A stretch of 64,000 nt of DNA, taken from positions 62,001 to 126,000 of the forward strand of contig JAQBSZ010000004.1 in the NCBI GenBank assembly GCA_027623555.1, in the 5' to 3' direction. This document shows positions 1 to 8,881 of the stretch, piece by piece. The stretch comes from Pseudomonadota bacterium (GTDB lineage: Bacteria > Pseudomonadota > Gammaproteobacteria > Pseudomonadales > Pseudohongiellaceae). Position 1 is the first letter of the stretch. The number at the start of each line of letters is the position of its first letter. A model generated the notes under the pieces. It did not search any database. It was not told the DNA's origin and saw only the letters and a list, made by a program, of their open reading frames with translations. Position numbers and translations under genes: made by a program.

Positions 1-1
1 C

Positions 2-964
2 ATCGAGATTGTCGATCAATACATCTCAGACGGTGCGGCGAAGAACGTAAAAGACTTCCTCCGTCACTTTCCGGTAGATGTAATGATGGAAGACCTGAAG
101 AAACTGGTGCGTGAAAATCCCGAGATCAATACTTTCATCTTTGATGACGATTTATTCACGCTCAATACCGCCTACGTTATTGAATTTTGTGAGGCGTATA
201 AGAAACACAAGGTAAATATCCCCTTTGTTGTCAATGGCCATGTTAATTGTTTCGACGAGCCCGCGGCAAAGGCACTACAGGAAGCGGGTTGTATCATAGT
301 CAAGTTTGGCCTGGAAAGCGGGTCAGCCCGGGTACGCCGCGAAGTGCTCAAGCGTTACATGAAGAACGAGCAGATCGAACATTCCTTCGCCTCGGCACAT
401 GTCTATGATCTACACAGCTCTGCATTCATCATGTTTGGTCTTCCGTATGAGAACCGTGAGGAAATCATGGAGACGATCCGGCTCTGCGCTAAGGTGAAGA
501 TGGGCCGCTTTCGCTGGGCCTTGTTCTTCCCCTTCAAGGGTACCGCCGGATATGAAATCGCCAAACCGTTAATCGATGAGTCAAAGATGGCAGGCAAAGG
601 CAATTACTTCGATGGGTCCTGCCTGAATTTTGGTGAAGAGCACGACCTGTTTCTCGACAAATTGGCCAAGCTCTGCAACTGGTATGTGAATGCAGAAACC
701 GATTGGGAATGTGCGCCGATTTATCGCGGCCTGGTTGAAAAGGTCGAAGCCATGGATAAGGAAACCTGGCTCCGTGAATATGAGGACCTGGTGGCCTATG
801 ACCGTGATTTATCTGAGCAGCTCATGGCGGAAGACAAGATTCACTATACGATTCGTTATTCCAATGTAATGGGAGTCCGCTCAGACTATATCAAGCACGA
901 GAGAGCACAATTGGCGGCGGGTGAGAAAACAGAGGCAGTCGCCTATACCCTCGACCAGAGTTAG
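2..964 (+). CDS. Radical SAM protein, C-terminal part (5' end outside window)
   Basis: The frame is open from the first bases of the window, so the gene starts upstream; the ATG codons at 80 and 83 are internal or at best uncertain starts. The visible part fits the second half of a radical SAM TIM-barrel of the type often fused to a B12-binding domain: FIFDDDLFT near the visible start, VKFGLESGS in the middle, and IMFGLPYENREEI, which matches the usual 'hmGlPgEt' strand. The CxxxCxxC iron-sulfur motif and any cobalamin domain would lie before base 1 and cannot be seen. The substrate is unknown. It is followed after 24 bp by a glycosyltransferase on the same strand, so a role in surface-glycan or lipid modification is possible but only inferred. 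Confidence 0.8.
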   Translation: MEIVDQYISDGAAKNVKDFLRHFPVDVMMEDLKKLVRENPEINTFIFDDDLFTLNTAYVIEFCEAYKKHKVNIPFVVNGHVNCFDEPAAKALQEAGCIIVKFGLESGSARVRREVLKRYMKNEQIEHSFASAHVYDLHSSAFIMFGLPYENREEIMETIRLCAKVKMGRFRWALFFPFKGTAGYEIAKPLIDESKMAGKGNYFDGSCLNFGEEHDLFLDKLAKLCNWYVNAETDWECAPIYRGLVEKVEAMDKETWLREYEDLVAYDRDLSEQLMAEDKIHYTIRYSNVMGVRSDYIKHERAQLAAGEKTEAVAYTLDQS

Positions 965-988
965 CCTCCCACTGGCTGATTTTCCGCT

Positions 989-2041
989 ATGCTCCCAGCC
1001 CTCCAATCAGTCGACAGCCTGGTAGTCAGGTGCCCCAACTGGGTTGGAGACATCGTGATGGCGACACCAGTCTTCGAATGTTTACGCGCCAACTTCCCCG
1101 CAGCGACAATTACCGCACTCATCAGGCCCTACGCCAGAGGCATACTCGAAGATGCGCCCTGGTTTGATCACATCGTGGATTGTGGAGATAAAAAGTGGCA
1201 GGGCTTGAAGGCGATACGCAACGAGTTCTCTCGTTTGCAGCCACAATTCGGTTTGCTGCTTACCAATACCACCCATTCCTGGCTCACCTTCAGGTTCGCT
1301 GGTGTTGCCAAAACCTACGGATACCGAAGAAACCTGCGTAAAGCGTTTCTTACCGGTGGGCCCGATCCGGTCAGGGAAGGTAACAAGATAAAGCCGCTGC
1401 CGATGCAGGAATACTACCTGGAGCTATGCCGTTACCTGGGCCTGGAATTACCAGAGAAGCCGAAGGCAACCCTGTATATCTCCAATGAACTGGCCAGGAA
1501 GGGAACGGCGCAGCTGGAATCCTATGGCATTGCATCCGATGACCGGGTTATCGGGCTGAATCCCGGCGCCAGTTTCGGCTCATCGAAATGCTGGCCGACC
1601 CAAAATTTCGCGCGGCTCGCCGAACAGCTACAGGCGAATTTTCGCTGCAAGCTGCTATTGCTGGTTGGCCCGGGAGAAGAAGCGATCGCGGCCAGCATCG
1701 TCAGTCAGAGCAAAGCCGCTATAATCAATACCGCCGCTGACAAGATTGATCTTGCCGAACTCAAACCGTTAATCCAGCGCTGTGATCTATTGATTACCAA
1801 TGATACCGGGCCGCGCCATTATGCCGTGGCATTCGATGTTCCCCACATCGTGCTCATGGGCCCAACCAATGCGATTTACACAGCGAGCAATCTACAGCAA
1901 TCAACCGTACTGCAACGGAACCTGCCCTGTGTCCCCTGCCATAAAAAAACCTGTCCACTGGGACACCATGCCTGCATGAGGGAAATTACACCACGCATGG
2001 TATTCGAGGCCGCGCAAAGATCCCTGGGGGCGGCGACATGA
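989..2041 (+). CDS. Glycosyltransferase family 9, heptosyltransferase II-like (350 aa)
   Basis: Predicted cytoplasmic GT-B enzyme transferring a sugar (in the family, ADP-heptose) to the LPS inner core. Seen: an N-terminal RCPNWVGDIVMATPVF segment, the first Rossmann loop of ADP-heptose:LPS heptosyltransferases; GLNPGASFGSSKCWP around residue 195; LLITNDTGPRHYAVAF near 275, the nucleotide-sugar loop (usually TNDSG.MH); and a C-terminal cysteine cluster CVPCHKKTCPLGHHAC, common in WaaF/RfaF relatives. The length is normal for the family. The stop codon overlaps the start of the next gene (ATGA), indicating translational coupling. The donor sugar and acceptor cannot be told from sequence, so no gene symbol is given. 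Confidence 0.85.
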   Translation: MLPALQSVDSLVVRCPNWVGDIVMATPVFECLRANFPAATITALIRPYARGILEDAPWFDHIVDCGDKKWQGLKAIRNEFSRLQPQFGLLLTNTTHSWLTFRFAGVAKTYGYRRNLRKAFLTGGPDPVREGNKIKPLPMQEYYLELCRYLGLELPEKPKATLYISNELARKGTAQLESYGIASDDRVIGLNPGASFGSSKCWPTQNFARLAEQLQANFRCKLLLLVGPGEEAIAASIVSQSKAAIINTAADKIDLAELKPLIQRCDLLITNDTGPRHYAVAFDVPHIVLMGPTNAIYTASNLQQSTVLQRNLPCVPCHKKTCPLGHHACMREITPRMVFEAAQRSLGAAT

Positions 2042-3528
2042 GAGCCTCCTACTACCAGGAACTGTGGCAACTCGTTAAAGAATCACCCACGGAAACTGCT
2101 GTTGAGTCTTTAGCGCAGCGCATCGCTGCCAGTTTTGTGGATCGTTATTACTACAGTGATGAATACAACCGCGAATATGTTCATCTGTTGTGCGAGATGG
2201 CTACGCATTTTTCGGAACCAGCACTGAACCTGGCGGCGGCACGCGCACTATTCGGTATTGTTATCGAACGCCTCTGCGACGACTTCGAAGAACTTCAGAC
2301 CGAGACTTACAACCGGCTGATCTGCCAGGTGGTGAATTTCCTGTGTAAACATGCGCAGGGTCAGGAGATCGAATCTGAATTGTATGGCTTTCATCTACGC
2401 ACCGAAAAACTGCTGTACAAACGCATCGAATCAATTCGCCTGAGTCCCGATCGTCAGATTCCTGCAATCGTCAAACCAAAAAAAATTCTGGTGCTTTCCA
2501 GAGTGACCATCGGTGCCGACGTGGCAATAACCAGCGTCATCTGCCAGCGATTGGCGAAACATTATCCCAATGCCAGGATCATTGTGTTCGGCGATGCAAA
2601 ATTGCAACAGGTGTTTGGCTCTGAATCCGGCATCGAAATTCACCAACTAAACTATACCCGGCGCGGCAGTTTACTCGAACGCTTCCAGATCTGGCTGGAA
2701 CTTCTCAATGAGGTCCGTGCCGAAATTGACGGTCTTTCCCCAGCAGAATTTTTGTTGCTGGATCCCGATTCTCGACTCACTCAGCTCGGTGTGTTGCCCC
2801 TGGTGCCGTTACAGAACTACCGCTTCTTCAATTCCCGGGGCAATAAAGATTACTCGGCGAAAGCGTCTGTCTCCGAGTTGACCAACCAATGGCTGGACAA
2901 TATTCTCGGAGGCCATGAGTTCTGTTATCCAGCAGTTTGGCCACAGAAAGACTGCCTGGAAAAGGCTCAACAGTTGAGAACAGTACTCGACCCGGACAGG
3001 CAGTCGAAATTAGTCACCTTGAATTTCGGTGTTGGTGGTAACTCGCGCAAGCGCGTAGAAGGAGATTTCGAAATGGAACTGGTTCTCGCTCTGCTCAAGG
3101 AATCCGACACAAAGGTGATTGTAGACAGGGGGATCGGGGAGGAGGAACTGCAGCGTAGTGGGAGAATTCTCGAGTTGGCTCAGCTACAAGGCATCACTAC
3201 ACAAGCATTGAAATTCGATGAACTCGATAGCGCATCGGCTGCCAGTCAACTATTAGGAATCGAATGTAGTGTGGGTGAGATCGCCGCACTAATTGCCTGC
3301 AGCGATGAATTCATCGGCTACGATTCCGCCTGCCAGCACATCGCCGCCGCCGAAGAAGTGAAAACCTATACCGTGTTTGCCGGCACTAACAACGTACGCT
3401 TCATCCGTCGTTGGCATGCCTGCGGCGAGAACACCAGCGAGATAATCTACGTGGACTCGATTTCCAAAGACAGCCAGGTAGACAATGCCGACATCATTGC
3501 GCGGCTGGTGGATTTACGGCAGCCCTAG
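2038..3528 (+). CDS. Glycosyltransferase family 9-like protein with N-terminal helical extension (496 aa)
   Basis: Residues 1 to about 145 are a helical extension without a recognised motif. From about 146 the chain resembles a GT9 fold: PKKILVLSRVTIGADVAITS matches the N-terminal Rossmann loop, VTLNFGVGGNSRKRV the second-domain entry, and IAALIACSDEFIGYDSACQHIAAA the 'l...D.l.tnDTGp.H.A' loop, here with GYDSACQH. It overlaps the upstream GT9 gene by 4 bp, so the two are probably one operon acting on the same glycan. The family relation is clear from motif order. Catalytic activity is not certain because several usual residues differ. A strong hairpin terminator follows. Confidence 0.7.
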   Translation: MRASYYQELWQLVKESPTETAVESLAQRIAASFVDRYYYSDEYNREYVHLLCEMATHFSEPALNLAAARALFGIVIERLCDDFEELQTETYNRLICQVVNFLCKHAQGQEIESELYGFHLRTEKLLYKRIESIRLSPDRQIPAIVKPKKILVLSRVTIGADVAITSVICQRLAKHYPNARIIVFGDAKLQQVFGSESGIEIHQLNYTRRGSLLERFQIWLELLNEVRAEIDGLSPAEFLLLDPDSRLTQLGVLPLVPLQNYRFFNSRGNKDYSAKASVSELTNQWLDNILGGHEFCYPAVWPQKDCLEKAQQLRTVLDPDRQSKLVTLNFGVGGNSRKRVEGDFEMELVLALLKESDTKVIVDRGIGEEELQRSGRILELAQLQGITTQALKFDELDSASAASQLLGIECSVGEIAALIACSDEFIGYDSACQHIAAAEEVKTYTVFAGTNNVRFIRRWHACGENTSEIIYVDSISKDSQVDNADIIARLVDLRQP

Positions 3529-3540
3529 CCAGGATTAGTA

Positions 3541-3577
3541 AAAAAAGGTGCCAGGCACTGGTGCCTGGCACCTTTTT
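3541..3577. terminator. Bidirectional rho-independent terminator built from a GGTGCCAGGCAC palindrome
   Basis: GGTGCCAGGCAC (3547-3558) pairs perfectly with its reverse complement at 3561-3572, flanked by an A run before and a T run after. This gives a stem of about 17 bp with a tiny loop. It lies between two convergent genes and can serve both. The palindrome core recurs elsewhere in the window (15447-15466 and 17950-17975), so it is also a dispersed repeat. Confidence 0.85.
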
Positions 3578-3584
3578 GGTAGCC

Positions 3585-5609
3585 TTAGTGGGCGGCTGAC
3601 GCGGCTTGCGCGGCGGGGAGCGCCATGGCGGTCAACTTGGAACTGGTCTGCAGCATGATGTACTGATGTCCATCGTGCACCCAGGAACTCATGCCATAGC
3701 TGCTGCGAGCCGGCGCTTCAATCGCGGCGATAATCTCACCAGTATCTTTATCGATACCCCACAGCATTGGCGTGCCGTCGCTGGCCTGATCTGTGTAGAT
3801 CAGCATGTTGGCGGTGACTACCATGGGTACCAGGGCACCAGTACCGGTGTTACCGACCTCATCCATGTCCGCACCTGCGCGTTCGAAGATATCCTTGTAG
3901 CGCTGGGGGGTTTCACCGGTTGGAATAACAAAGGCTTTCTCGCCAGTATTCATGTCGTAGGCAGTAATCGAGCTATAGGGTGGCTTCCAAATAGGAATAC
4001 CTGCCGGATGGCGCGGTGGTCGTGCAGTTGCACCAGCCACACCGTTGGCATAGCGAGCCGTAGTCGAACCGGTCGAATTCGGGAACAGCAGATCGGCCTC
4101 TTCACCCGGAATCAGGCGCAGTGCGAAACAGGCGGTATGGGAATTCACATAGAAGAACCCTTTGTTAGGATCTGCCACCGGCGGAGAAGTGATATTCACA
4201 CCACCGGAACCGCCAGGACAGTTCATCGCCGCATATTTTCCCATCTCGTTGTCAGCATGAATTGGCGGGTTGAACAAACCACCCATCACATACTCTTCCA
4301 TCGCTTCCAGTGCCTGGGCCTTTAACTCAGGTGTGAAATCAACCAGATCATCTTCGCCGATGCCCTGCATCGCATAGGCTTCTGGCCAGGTTACGTGGGG
4401 CTGGGTCGGTGACAGCACTTCACCCGGCACGATAGAGGCAGGCACTTCGCGCTCAACAATGGGCCAGATCGGTTCACCCGTCAGGCGATTGAAGGCATAT
4501 ACCCAGCCCTGCTTGGTGGCCTGCAGAACTGCCGGAATGTCACGGCCATCGACCGTGAGATCCATCAGCACCGGCGCCGTTGGTGTATCGAAGTTCCAGA
4601 TCTCATGATGGACAAACTGGAAGTGCCAGACCCTTTCTCCGGTTCTGGTATCCAGCGCAATGAGAGCCGCTCCATAGAGATTGTCTCCGGGCCGGAATCC
4701 CCCGTAGTAATCGATGGTGGCGCTGTTGGTTGGGATGAAGACCAGGTTGTTCTCAGGGTCTGCCGACAGCGGCGCCCAGGAGGATACGTCTCCAGTCCAT
4801 TCCCAGGCATCGTTCTCCCAGGTTTCATGACCGTATTCACCGGGCTTGGGAATCACATTGAACTTCCACTTAAGATCGCCAGTTCTGAGGTCGTAACCGA
4901 GAATGTCGCCGGGCACGTTTTCGATGCGCGCCTGGTGGTAGCCCTGTTCGGCTGAGTTACCGATTACGATCGTGTCATTCACCACGATGGGTGGAGAGGA
5001 TGAAGTGATATAGCCGACTTCCAGCGGGATACCCTCGTAGGGGTCGAAGGGATGACCCAGATCGGCGATCAGATCGACCACACCGGATCTTGGAAATCCT
5101 TCAATAGGTACGGGCTTACCCCAGTCTTCCAGGGGAATGCCAGTCTTGGCATCCAGCGCCGTCAGGAAGAATGCCGGTGAAATTATCAGGATGACTCCGC
5201 GACCGTCGATCTCGGCATAGGCTACGCCTTTACCGTAATCGGCACGCATGGAATAAGCAGCCCGGGGCGTATTGGGTTCGCGGTATGACCAGATCGTTTC
5301 ACCAGATTTCGGGTCGATCGCAATCACGTGACGGTTATAGCCGGCCACGGTATAGAGCATTCCGTCAATATATGAGGGAGTAGACCGCCCACTCACGGCG
5401 CCAAAGCTGGCACCATCCCATTCCCAGGCCACTTCGAGATCGCCGAAGTTATCTTCAGTAATTTCAGCAGCCGGCGTGTAGCGGGTGTGGGCAAAATCAT
5501 TGCCAAGTGTGAACCATTCAATGGAATCTTGCGCCAATACCAGGGTTGGTAGAGCCAGCAAGCTCGCTCCCAGTGCCAGTACAACGCTTCTTAGTGTTCG
5601 AATATTCAA
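3585..5609 (-). CDS. PQQ-dependent dehydrogenase, glucose-dehydrogenase-like propeller (674 aa)
   Basis: Predicted periplasmic quinoprotein oxidising an alcohol or sugar with electrons passed to quinone or cytochrome. It has a cleavable signal peptide (about 1-26, ending VLAQ) and no membrane anchor or haem site. An eight-bladed propeller is indicated by repeated tryptophan-docking motifs: IAIDPKSGETIWSYR, LTALDAKTG, IALDTRTGERVWHFQ, and WVYAFNRLTGEPIWP. The segment FVHHEIWNFDTPTAPVL aligns with the membrane glucose dehydrogenase block rather than with methanol dehydrogenase, and the vicinal disulfide seen in alcohol dehydrogenases is absent. The start is TTG at 5609, eight bases or so behind a strong GGAGAGGA ribosome site. 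It is 646-674 aa long like the plus-strand quinoprotein at 48 kb. Substrate unknown. Confidence 0.85.
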   Translation of the reverse strand: MNIRTLRSVVLALGASLLALPTLVLAQDSIEWFTLGNDFAHTRYTPAAEITEDNFGDLEVAWEWDGASFGAVSGRSTPSYIDGMLYTVAGYNRHVIAIDPKSGETIWSYREPNTPRAAYSMRADYGKGVAYAEIDGRGVILIISPAFFLTALDAKTGIPLEDWGKPVPIEGFPRSGVVDLIADLGHPFDPYEGIPLEVGYITSSSPPIVVNDTIVIGNSAEQGYHQARIENVPGDILGYDLRTGDLKWKFNVIPKPGEYGHETWENDAWEWTGDVSSWAPLSADPENNLVFIPTNSATIDYYGGFRPGDNLYGAALIALDTRTGERVWHFQFVHHEIWNFDTPTAPVLMDLTVDGRDIPAVLQATKQGWVYAFNRLTGEPIWPIVEREVPASIVPGEVLSPTQPHVTWPEAYAMQGIGEDDLVDFTPELKAQALEAMEEYVMGGLFNPPIHADNEMGKYAAMNCPGGSGGVNITSPPVADPNKGFFYVNSHTACFALRLIPGEEADLLFPNSTGSTTARYANGVAGATARPPRHPAGIPIWKPPYSSITAYDMNTGEKAFVIPTGETPQRYKDIFERAGADMDEVGNTGTGALVPMVVTANMLIYTDQASDGTPMLWGIDKDTGEIIAAIEAPARSSYGMSSWVHDGHQYIMLQTSSKLTAMALPAAQAASAAH

Positions 5610-5820
5610 AGTATCCTCTCCTACCTCGTAAGTTTGGTCCGCTTAACATCTAAGAGGCCCGTAGCATCATCAAGTCTTTAACGCGTTACTTATTACCATG
5701 CTTCCAGAGCACAATTCAGGTAAATCTGAACCGTGTATCCTGCCACAATTAGGGCCTTTAGGGTGAATCCAAAATGTTTCAAATTGTCGCTAAATCGACG
5801 AATGCCCGGCTATTCGGGCC

Positions 5821-6987
5821 CTATTCCCCACGCAGCGCCACCGTAATCGGCAGCCGCGCTGCGCGCACTGCCGGAAACAGGCCACCGATAATGCCCAGCA
5901 CCAGTGCCCAGTAGATGCCGCTGCGAATCAGATCCGGTGTCACCGCGAAATCGAAGGCGACCTGTGAGAAAGAACCCTGGTTCAGGGTAGAAACGGTATA
6001 GCCATTAAATCCCAGGTAAGCGATGACAGCCCCCAACACACCGCCGAGAACCGACAGTACGATGGCCTCGATCATCACCGAAATCACCACCGGCGTGGCG
6101 CCAAAACCCAGGGCCCTTAACGTCGCAATTTCCACGGTACGGGTGGTCACGGCTGAATACATGGTATTGAGCGCGGCAAACACAGCACCGATGGCCATTA
6201 TCGTGGCCACGGCATAACCGAAGCTGGTGATCAGCGTCGATAGCTGTTCGGATTGGCTGCTGAAGAACTCGGCTTCGCTGGTGATCTCCAGGTCGGCCGC
6301 TGGATTGCTGTCAAAAACTGCCTGCACGGCAGCAATCTGTGCCGGATCGGACACCTTTACCCGCATGGAGCTGACGGCTCCCTGGCGCTGAAAGGCGGAC
6401 TGCGTGGTTGGCATATCGGCCCACAGTTCGGACTCATAGGCCGAGCCATCGGCGGCGAAGACGCCTACTATGGTCCAGTTTGAATTTCGTAGATTAACCA
6501 CGGCGCCCAGGTCGATACCCAAAAACTGCTGCACCGCACTGCGACCGACGATGAGTTCGTTGCGGCCAGTCTCGAAGTTACGACCCTGGATAATGTTTAT
6601 TTCCGGCCGGATAGCGAAGGCAGCCTGCTCCACGCCGCGAATAACCACATTCGACGGCGACAGATTGGTACGCTTGGGAATGTCTGCCACCATGTAGACT
6701 TCGGCGCTGGAAAGTTCGATGCCTTCCAGCGTGCTGACATACTGCATGCGCTGGGTATCGATATTGCTGGTTAGCTCACCCTGGGCGGTGCCACCACGCA
6801 GCACAATACCGCGGTCTTCCTCGCCGCCGCGATCCAGTGTTGCGCTGAAACCAACGGCCATCGACAGGATCGCGATCAGCACACCAACAACTCCGGCAAT
6901 ACCCACAATGATTACTGAAGAGCTGCCCAGTCGTGAAGGCAGGTTCTTGAGATTCATTATGGTAATTTCTAAGACTTGTTTGAACAT
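5821..6987 (-). CDS. ABC exporter permease, MacB/FtsX type (388 aa), second copy
   Basis: Inner-membrane permease with the FtsX/MacB topology: one N-terminal transmembrane segment (about residues 22-48), a large periplasmic domain, and three C-terminal segments. The cytoplasmic loop TVEIATLRALGFGATPVVISVM is the coupling-helix signature (EIATLRALG) of this family. It is the last gene of a four-gene minus-strand operon (adaptor, ATPase, permease, permease), 23 bp after the other permease. Two distinct permeases with a separate ATPase point to a LolCDE- or YknXYZ-like heteromeric exporter. The cargo (lipoprotein, peptide or small molecule) is not revealed. About 210 bp of intergenic DNA separate it from the upstream-facing quinoprotein gene. 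Confidence 0.88.
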   Translation of the reverse strand: MFKQVLEITIMNLKNLPSRLGSSSVIIVGIAGVVGVLIAILSMAVGFSATLDRGGEEDRGIVLRGGTAQGELTSNIDTQRMQYVSTLEGIELSSAEVYMVADIPKRTNLSPSNVVIRGVEQAAFAIRPEINIIQGRNFETGRNELIVGRSAVQQFLGIDLGAVVNLRNSNWTIVGVFAADGSAYESELWADMPTTQSAFQRQGAVSSMRVKVSDPAQIAAVQAVFDSNPAADLEITSEAEFFSSQSEQLSTLITSFGYAVATIMAIGAVFAALNTMYSAVTTRTVEIATLRALGFGATPVVISVMIEAIVLSVLGGVLGAVIAYLGFNGYTVSTLNQGSFSQVAFDFAVTPDLIRSGIYWALVLGIIGGLFPAVRAARLPITVALRGE

Positions 6988-7010
6988 ATCATTTACTACT
7001 TGGCAATTGT

Positions 7011-8168
7011 CTATTTCCGTAGGGCATCCACGATCTGCAAACGATTGGCACTGATGGCTGGCACCAGGCCCACCACCACACCCAGCAGCACGGCAATCGC
7101 CATCCCCGACGCCATGGTGGTCACCGTGAGTTGAAATGATCCCAGCAATGATTCAACCACCGGTGCAATGGCGCCACTGACCAGCGCCGCCAGCCCAATG
7201 CCGAGGGCGCCGCCGAGGGCGCAGAGCATGATCGATTCCGCCAACACCAGCGCCGAGACTGAGAAGTCGGTGAAGCCAAAGGTTTTTAACACGGCGAGCT
7301 CCGGGATACGTTCGCGGAATGCCTGGGACATGGTATTCGCCGTGAGCAACAGGATTGTGAAGAAAACCGCGCTGAGTATGCCGTTCATCATCAGCCCGAT
7401 GTCACCGAGCTGTGAGGCAAACTGCCGGGTGAATTCTGCTTCAGTGGCTGAACGAGTTGGATTTCGAGAATTTTCAAACACGGCATCAATGCGGGCGGCG
7501 ACTTCCGCCGCTTCATCCGGATTTTCTACTCTGATAGTGAACCAGCTCACTATTCCCTGCATTTGCTCCGGAATCGCCTCGTTGAAATAGTCATAATTAA
7601 ACAGGAAGGCCGAGGACAGAAACGCACTATCAGGTGTTTCATAGGTGCCAACCAGCTCGAACTCCCAGAGCTTATTGCCATCTCTTTTTATGTAGATGTC
7701 GCCCTCGATGGGAATCCGGTCGCCTAACCGCCATTCAAATTGCTCCGCCATTGCTGCCGGCACTACCGCTCCGATGCGATTATTTTCGAATGCCTCGAGT
7801 TGGGCTGGATCGATAATGAGTTCCGAATACATCTGGAAGTACTCACGCGGTCGCACCGGAAACTTCGGGAAAAAATTGGTCGGACTCTGGTAGCTGCCAC
7901 CGAACCACGACTGCTGAGAGATGGCAGTCACACCCTCCACATTGAGAATTTCATTTCTATGGGATACCGGCAGAGGATCAATAATGGAATACTTGGGCGA
8001 TACATTCAGCCGGTCCACTCCCGCCAGTTCAACGCCACCCTCGAAGGCGACCACCACCGTGCGCAACAAGGCGAACAACAGAAACGCCACCAGCACGGAA
8101 AACAGGGTGAGAAAAGTTCTGACCTTGCGGCGGAACAGGTTGGACCACACCAGGGAAAACTTGTTCAT
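7011..8168 (-). CDS. ABC exporter permease, MacB/FtsX type (385 aa), first copy
   Basis: Same architecture as its downstream neighbour: an N-terminal membrane segment at about 17-40, a MacB-like periplasmic core, and three C-terminal membrane segments. The coupling motif ERIPELAVLKTFGFTDFSV is present. Its ATG overlaps the stop of the ATPase gene by 4 bp, so the two are translationally coupled. Sequence similarity to the second permease is limited, so they are an old heteromeric pair rather than a recent duplication. Confidence 0.88.
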   Translation of the reverse strand: MNKFSLVWSNLFRRKVRTFLTLFSVLVAFLLFALLRTVVVAFEGGVELAGVDRLNVSPKYSIIDPLPVSHRNEILNVEGVTAISQQSWFGGSYQSPTNFFPKFPVRPREYFQMYSELIIDPAQLEAFENNRIGAVVPAAMAEQFEWRLGDRIPIEGDIYIKRDGNKLWEFELVGTYETPDSAFLSSAFLFNYDYFNEAIPEQMQGIVSWFTIRVENPDEAAEVAARIDAVFENSRNPTRSATEAEFTRQFASQLGDIGLMMNGILSAVFFTILLLTANTMSQAFRERIPELAVLKTFGFTDFSVSALVLAESIMLCALGGALGIGLAALVSGAIAPVVESLLGSFQLTVTTMASGMAIAVLLGVVVGLVPAISANRLQIVDALRK

Positions 8169-8845
8169 GTCACAGCCTCTACCAGCAAGCCCTTATCCAG
8201 ATGCAGGGTATGGCGCGCATGGCTTGCTGCCTTCGGGTCATGGGTCACCATGATAATGGTCTTGCCATGCTCTTTATTGAGAATTTCCAGCAGACCGAGA
8301 ATTTCATCCGCCGTGTCGCGGTCCAGGTCTCCGGTTGGCTCGTCGCAGACCAGCACTTTGGGATCGGCAACCAGGGCGCGGGCAATCGCTACCCGCTGTT
8401 GTTGTCCACCGGACAATTCACCAGGCTTGTGCCTGGCACGATCCTCAAGACCAACGATCTGCAGGGCGACGTCGGCATTGCGCTTGCGCTGTTTTCCTGA
8501 CAAGCGGGTGAGCAGGAGAGGCAATTCAACATTACGCTGGGCCGTGAGCACAGGTAACAAGTTATAGAACTGAAAAATAAAGCCGATATTCTCTGCTCGC
8601 CACTGCGCCAATTTTTTACTGGAAAGCCCAACCAGTTCCTGTCCAGCCACGACAACGCTGCCGGCTGTCGGTTGATCGATGCCGCCGATCAGATTCAACA
8701 GGGTTGTCTTGCCGCTACCAGATGGACCCATCAGCGCGATGAAATCGCCTTCAGCAATTTCCAGATCGATACCGTGAAGTACTTCGACGACTTCCCTGCC
8801 CTTGGTAAAACGTTTCTCGACATTACTGAGACTTACAATGGCCAC
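8165..8845 (-). CDS. ABC transporter ATP-binding protein, MacB/LolD family (226 aa)
   Basis: ATPase subunit powering the two FtsX-type permeases. Complete motifs are visible: Walker A GPSGSGKTT, Q-loop in FIFQFYNLLP, signature LSGGQQQR, Walker B VLVCDEPTGDLD, and H-loop MVTHD. The DEPTGDLD form and the short length are typical of the MacB/LolD/FtsE group. The start is GTG at 8845. Upstream (36 bp) is the periplasmic adaptor gene, which favours a tripartite efflux or exporter complex using an outer-membrane channel encoded elsewhere. No TolC-type gene is in the window. Confidence 0.93.
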   Translation of the reverse strand: MAIVSLSNVEKRFTKGREVVEVLHGIDLEIAEGDFIALMGPSGSGKTTLLNLIGGIDQPTAGSVVVAGQELVGLSSKKLAQWRAENIGFIFQFYNLLPVLTAQRNVELPLLLTRLSGKQRKRNADVALQIVGLEDRARHKPGELSGGQQQRVAIARALVADPKVLVCDEPTGDLDRDTADEILGLLEILNKEHGKTIIMVTHDPKAASHARHTLHLDKGLLVEAVT

Positions 8846-8881
8846 TAAAAAACCTCACTACTCATTACAGCCGCTGAATAC

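Noticed and set aside
3606-4325. 239-aa plus-strand frame opposite the PQQ dehydrogenase
   Set aside because: Composition is rich in His, Arg and Cys without domain pattern; the minus-strand frame has a complete quinoprotein.
7740-8567. 275-aa plus-strand frame across the permease/ATPase junction
   Set aside because: It spans two well-supported minus-strand genes and shows no protein-like motif.
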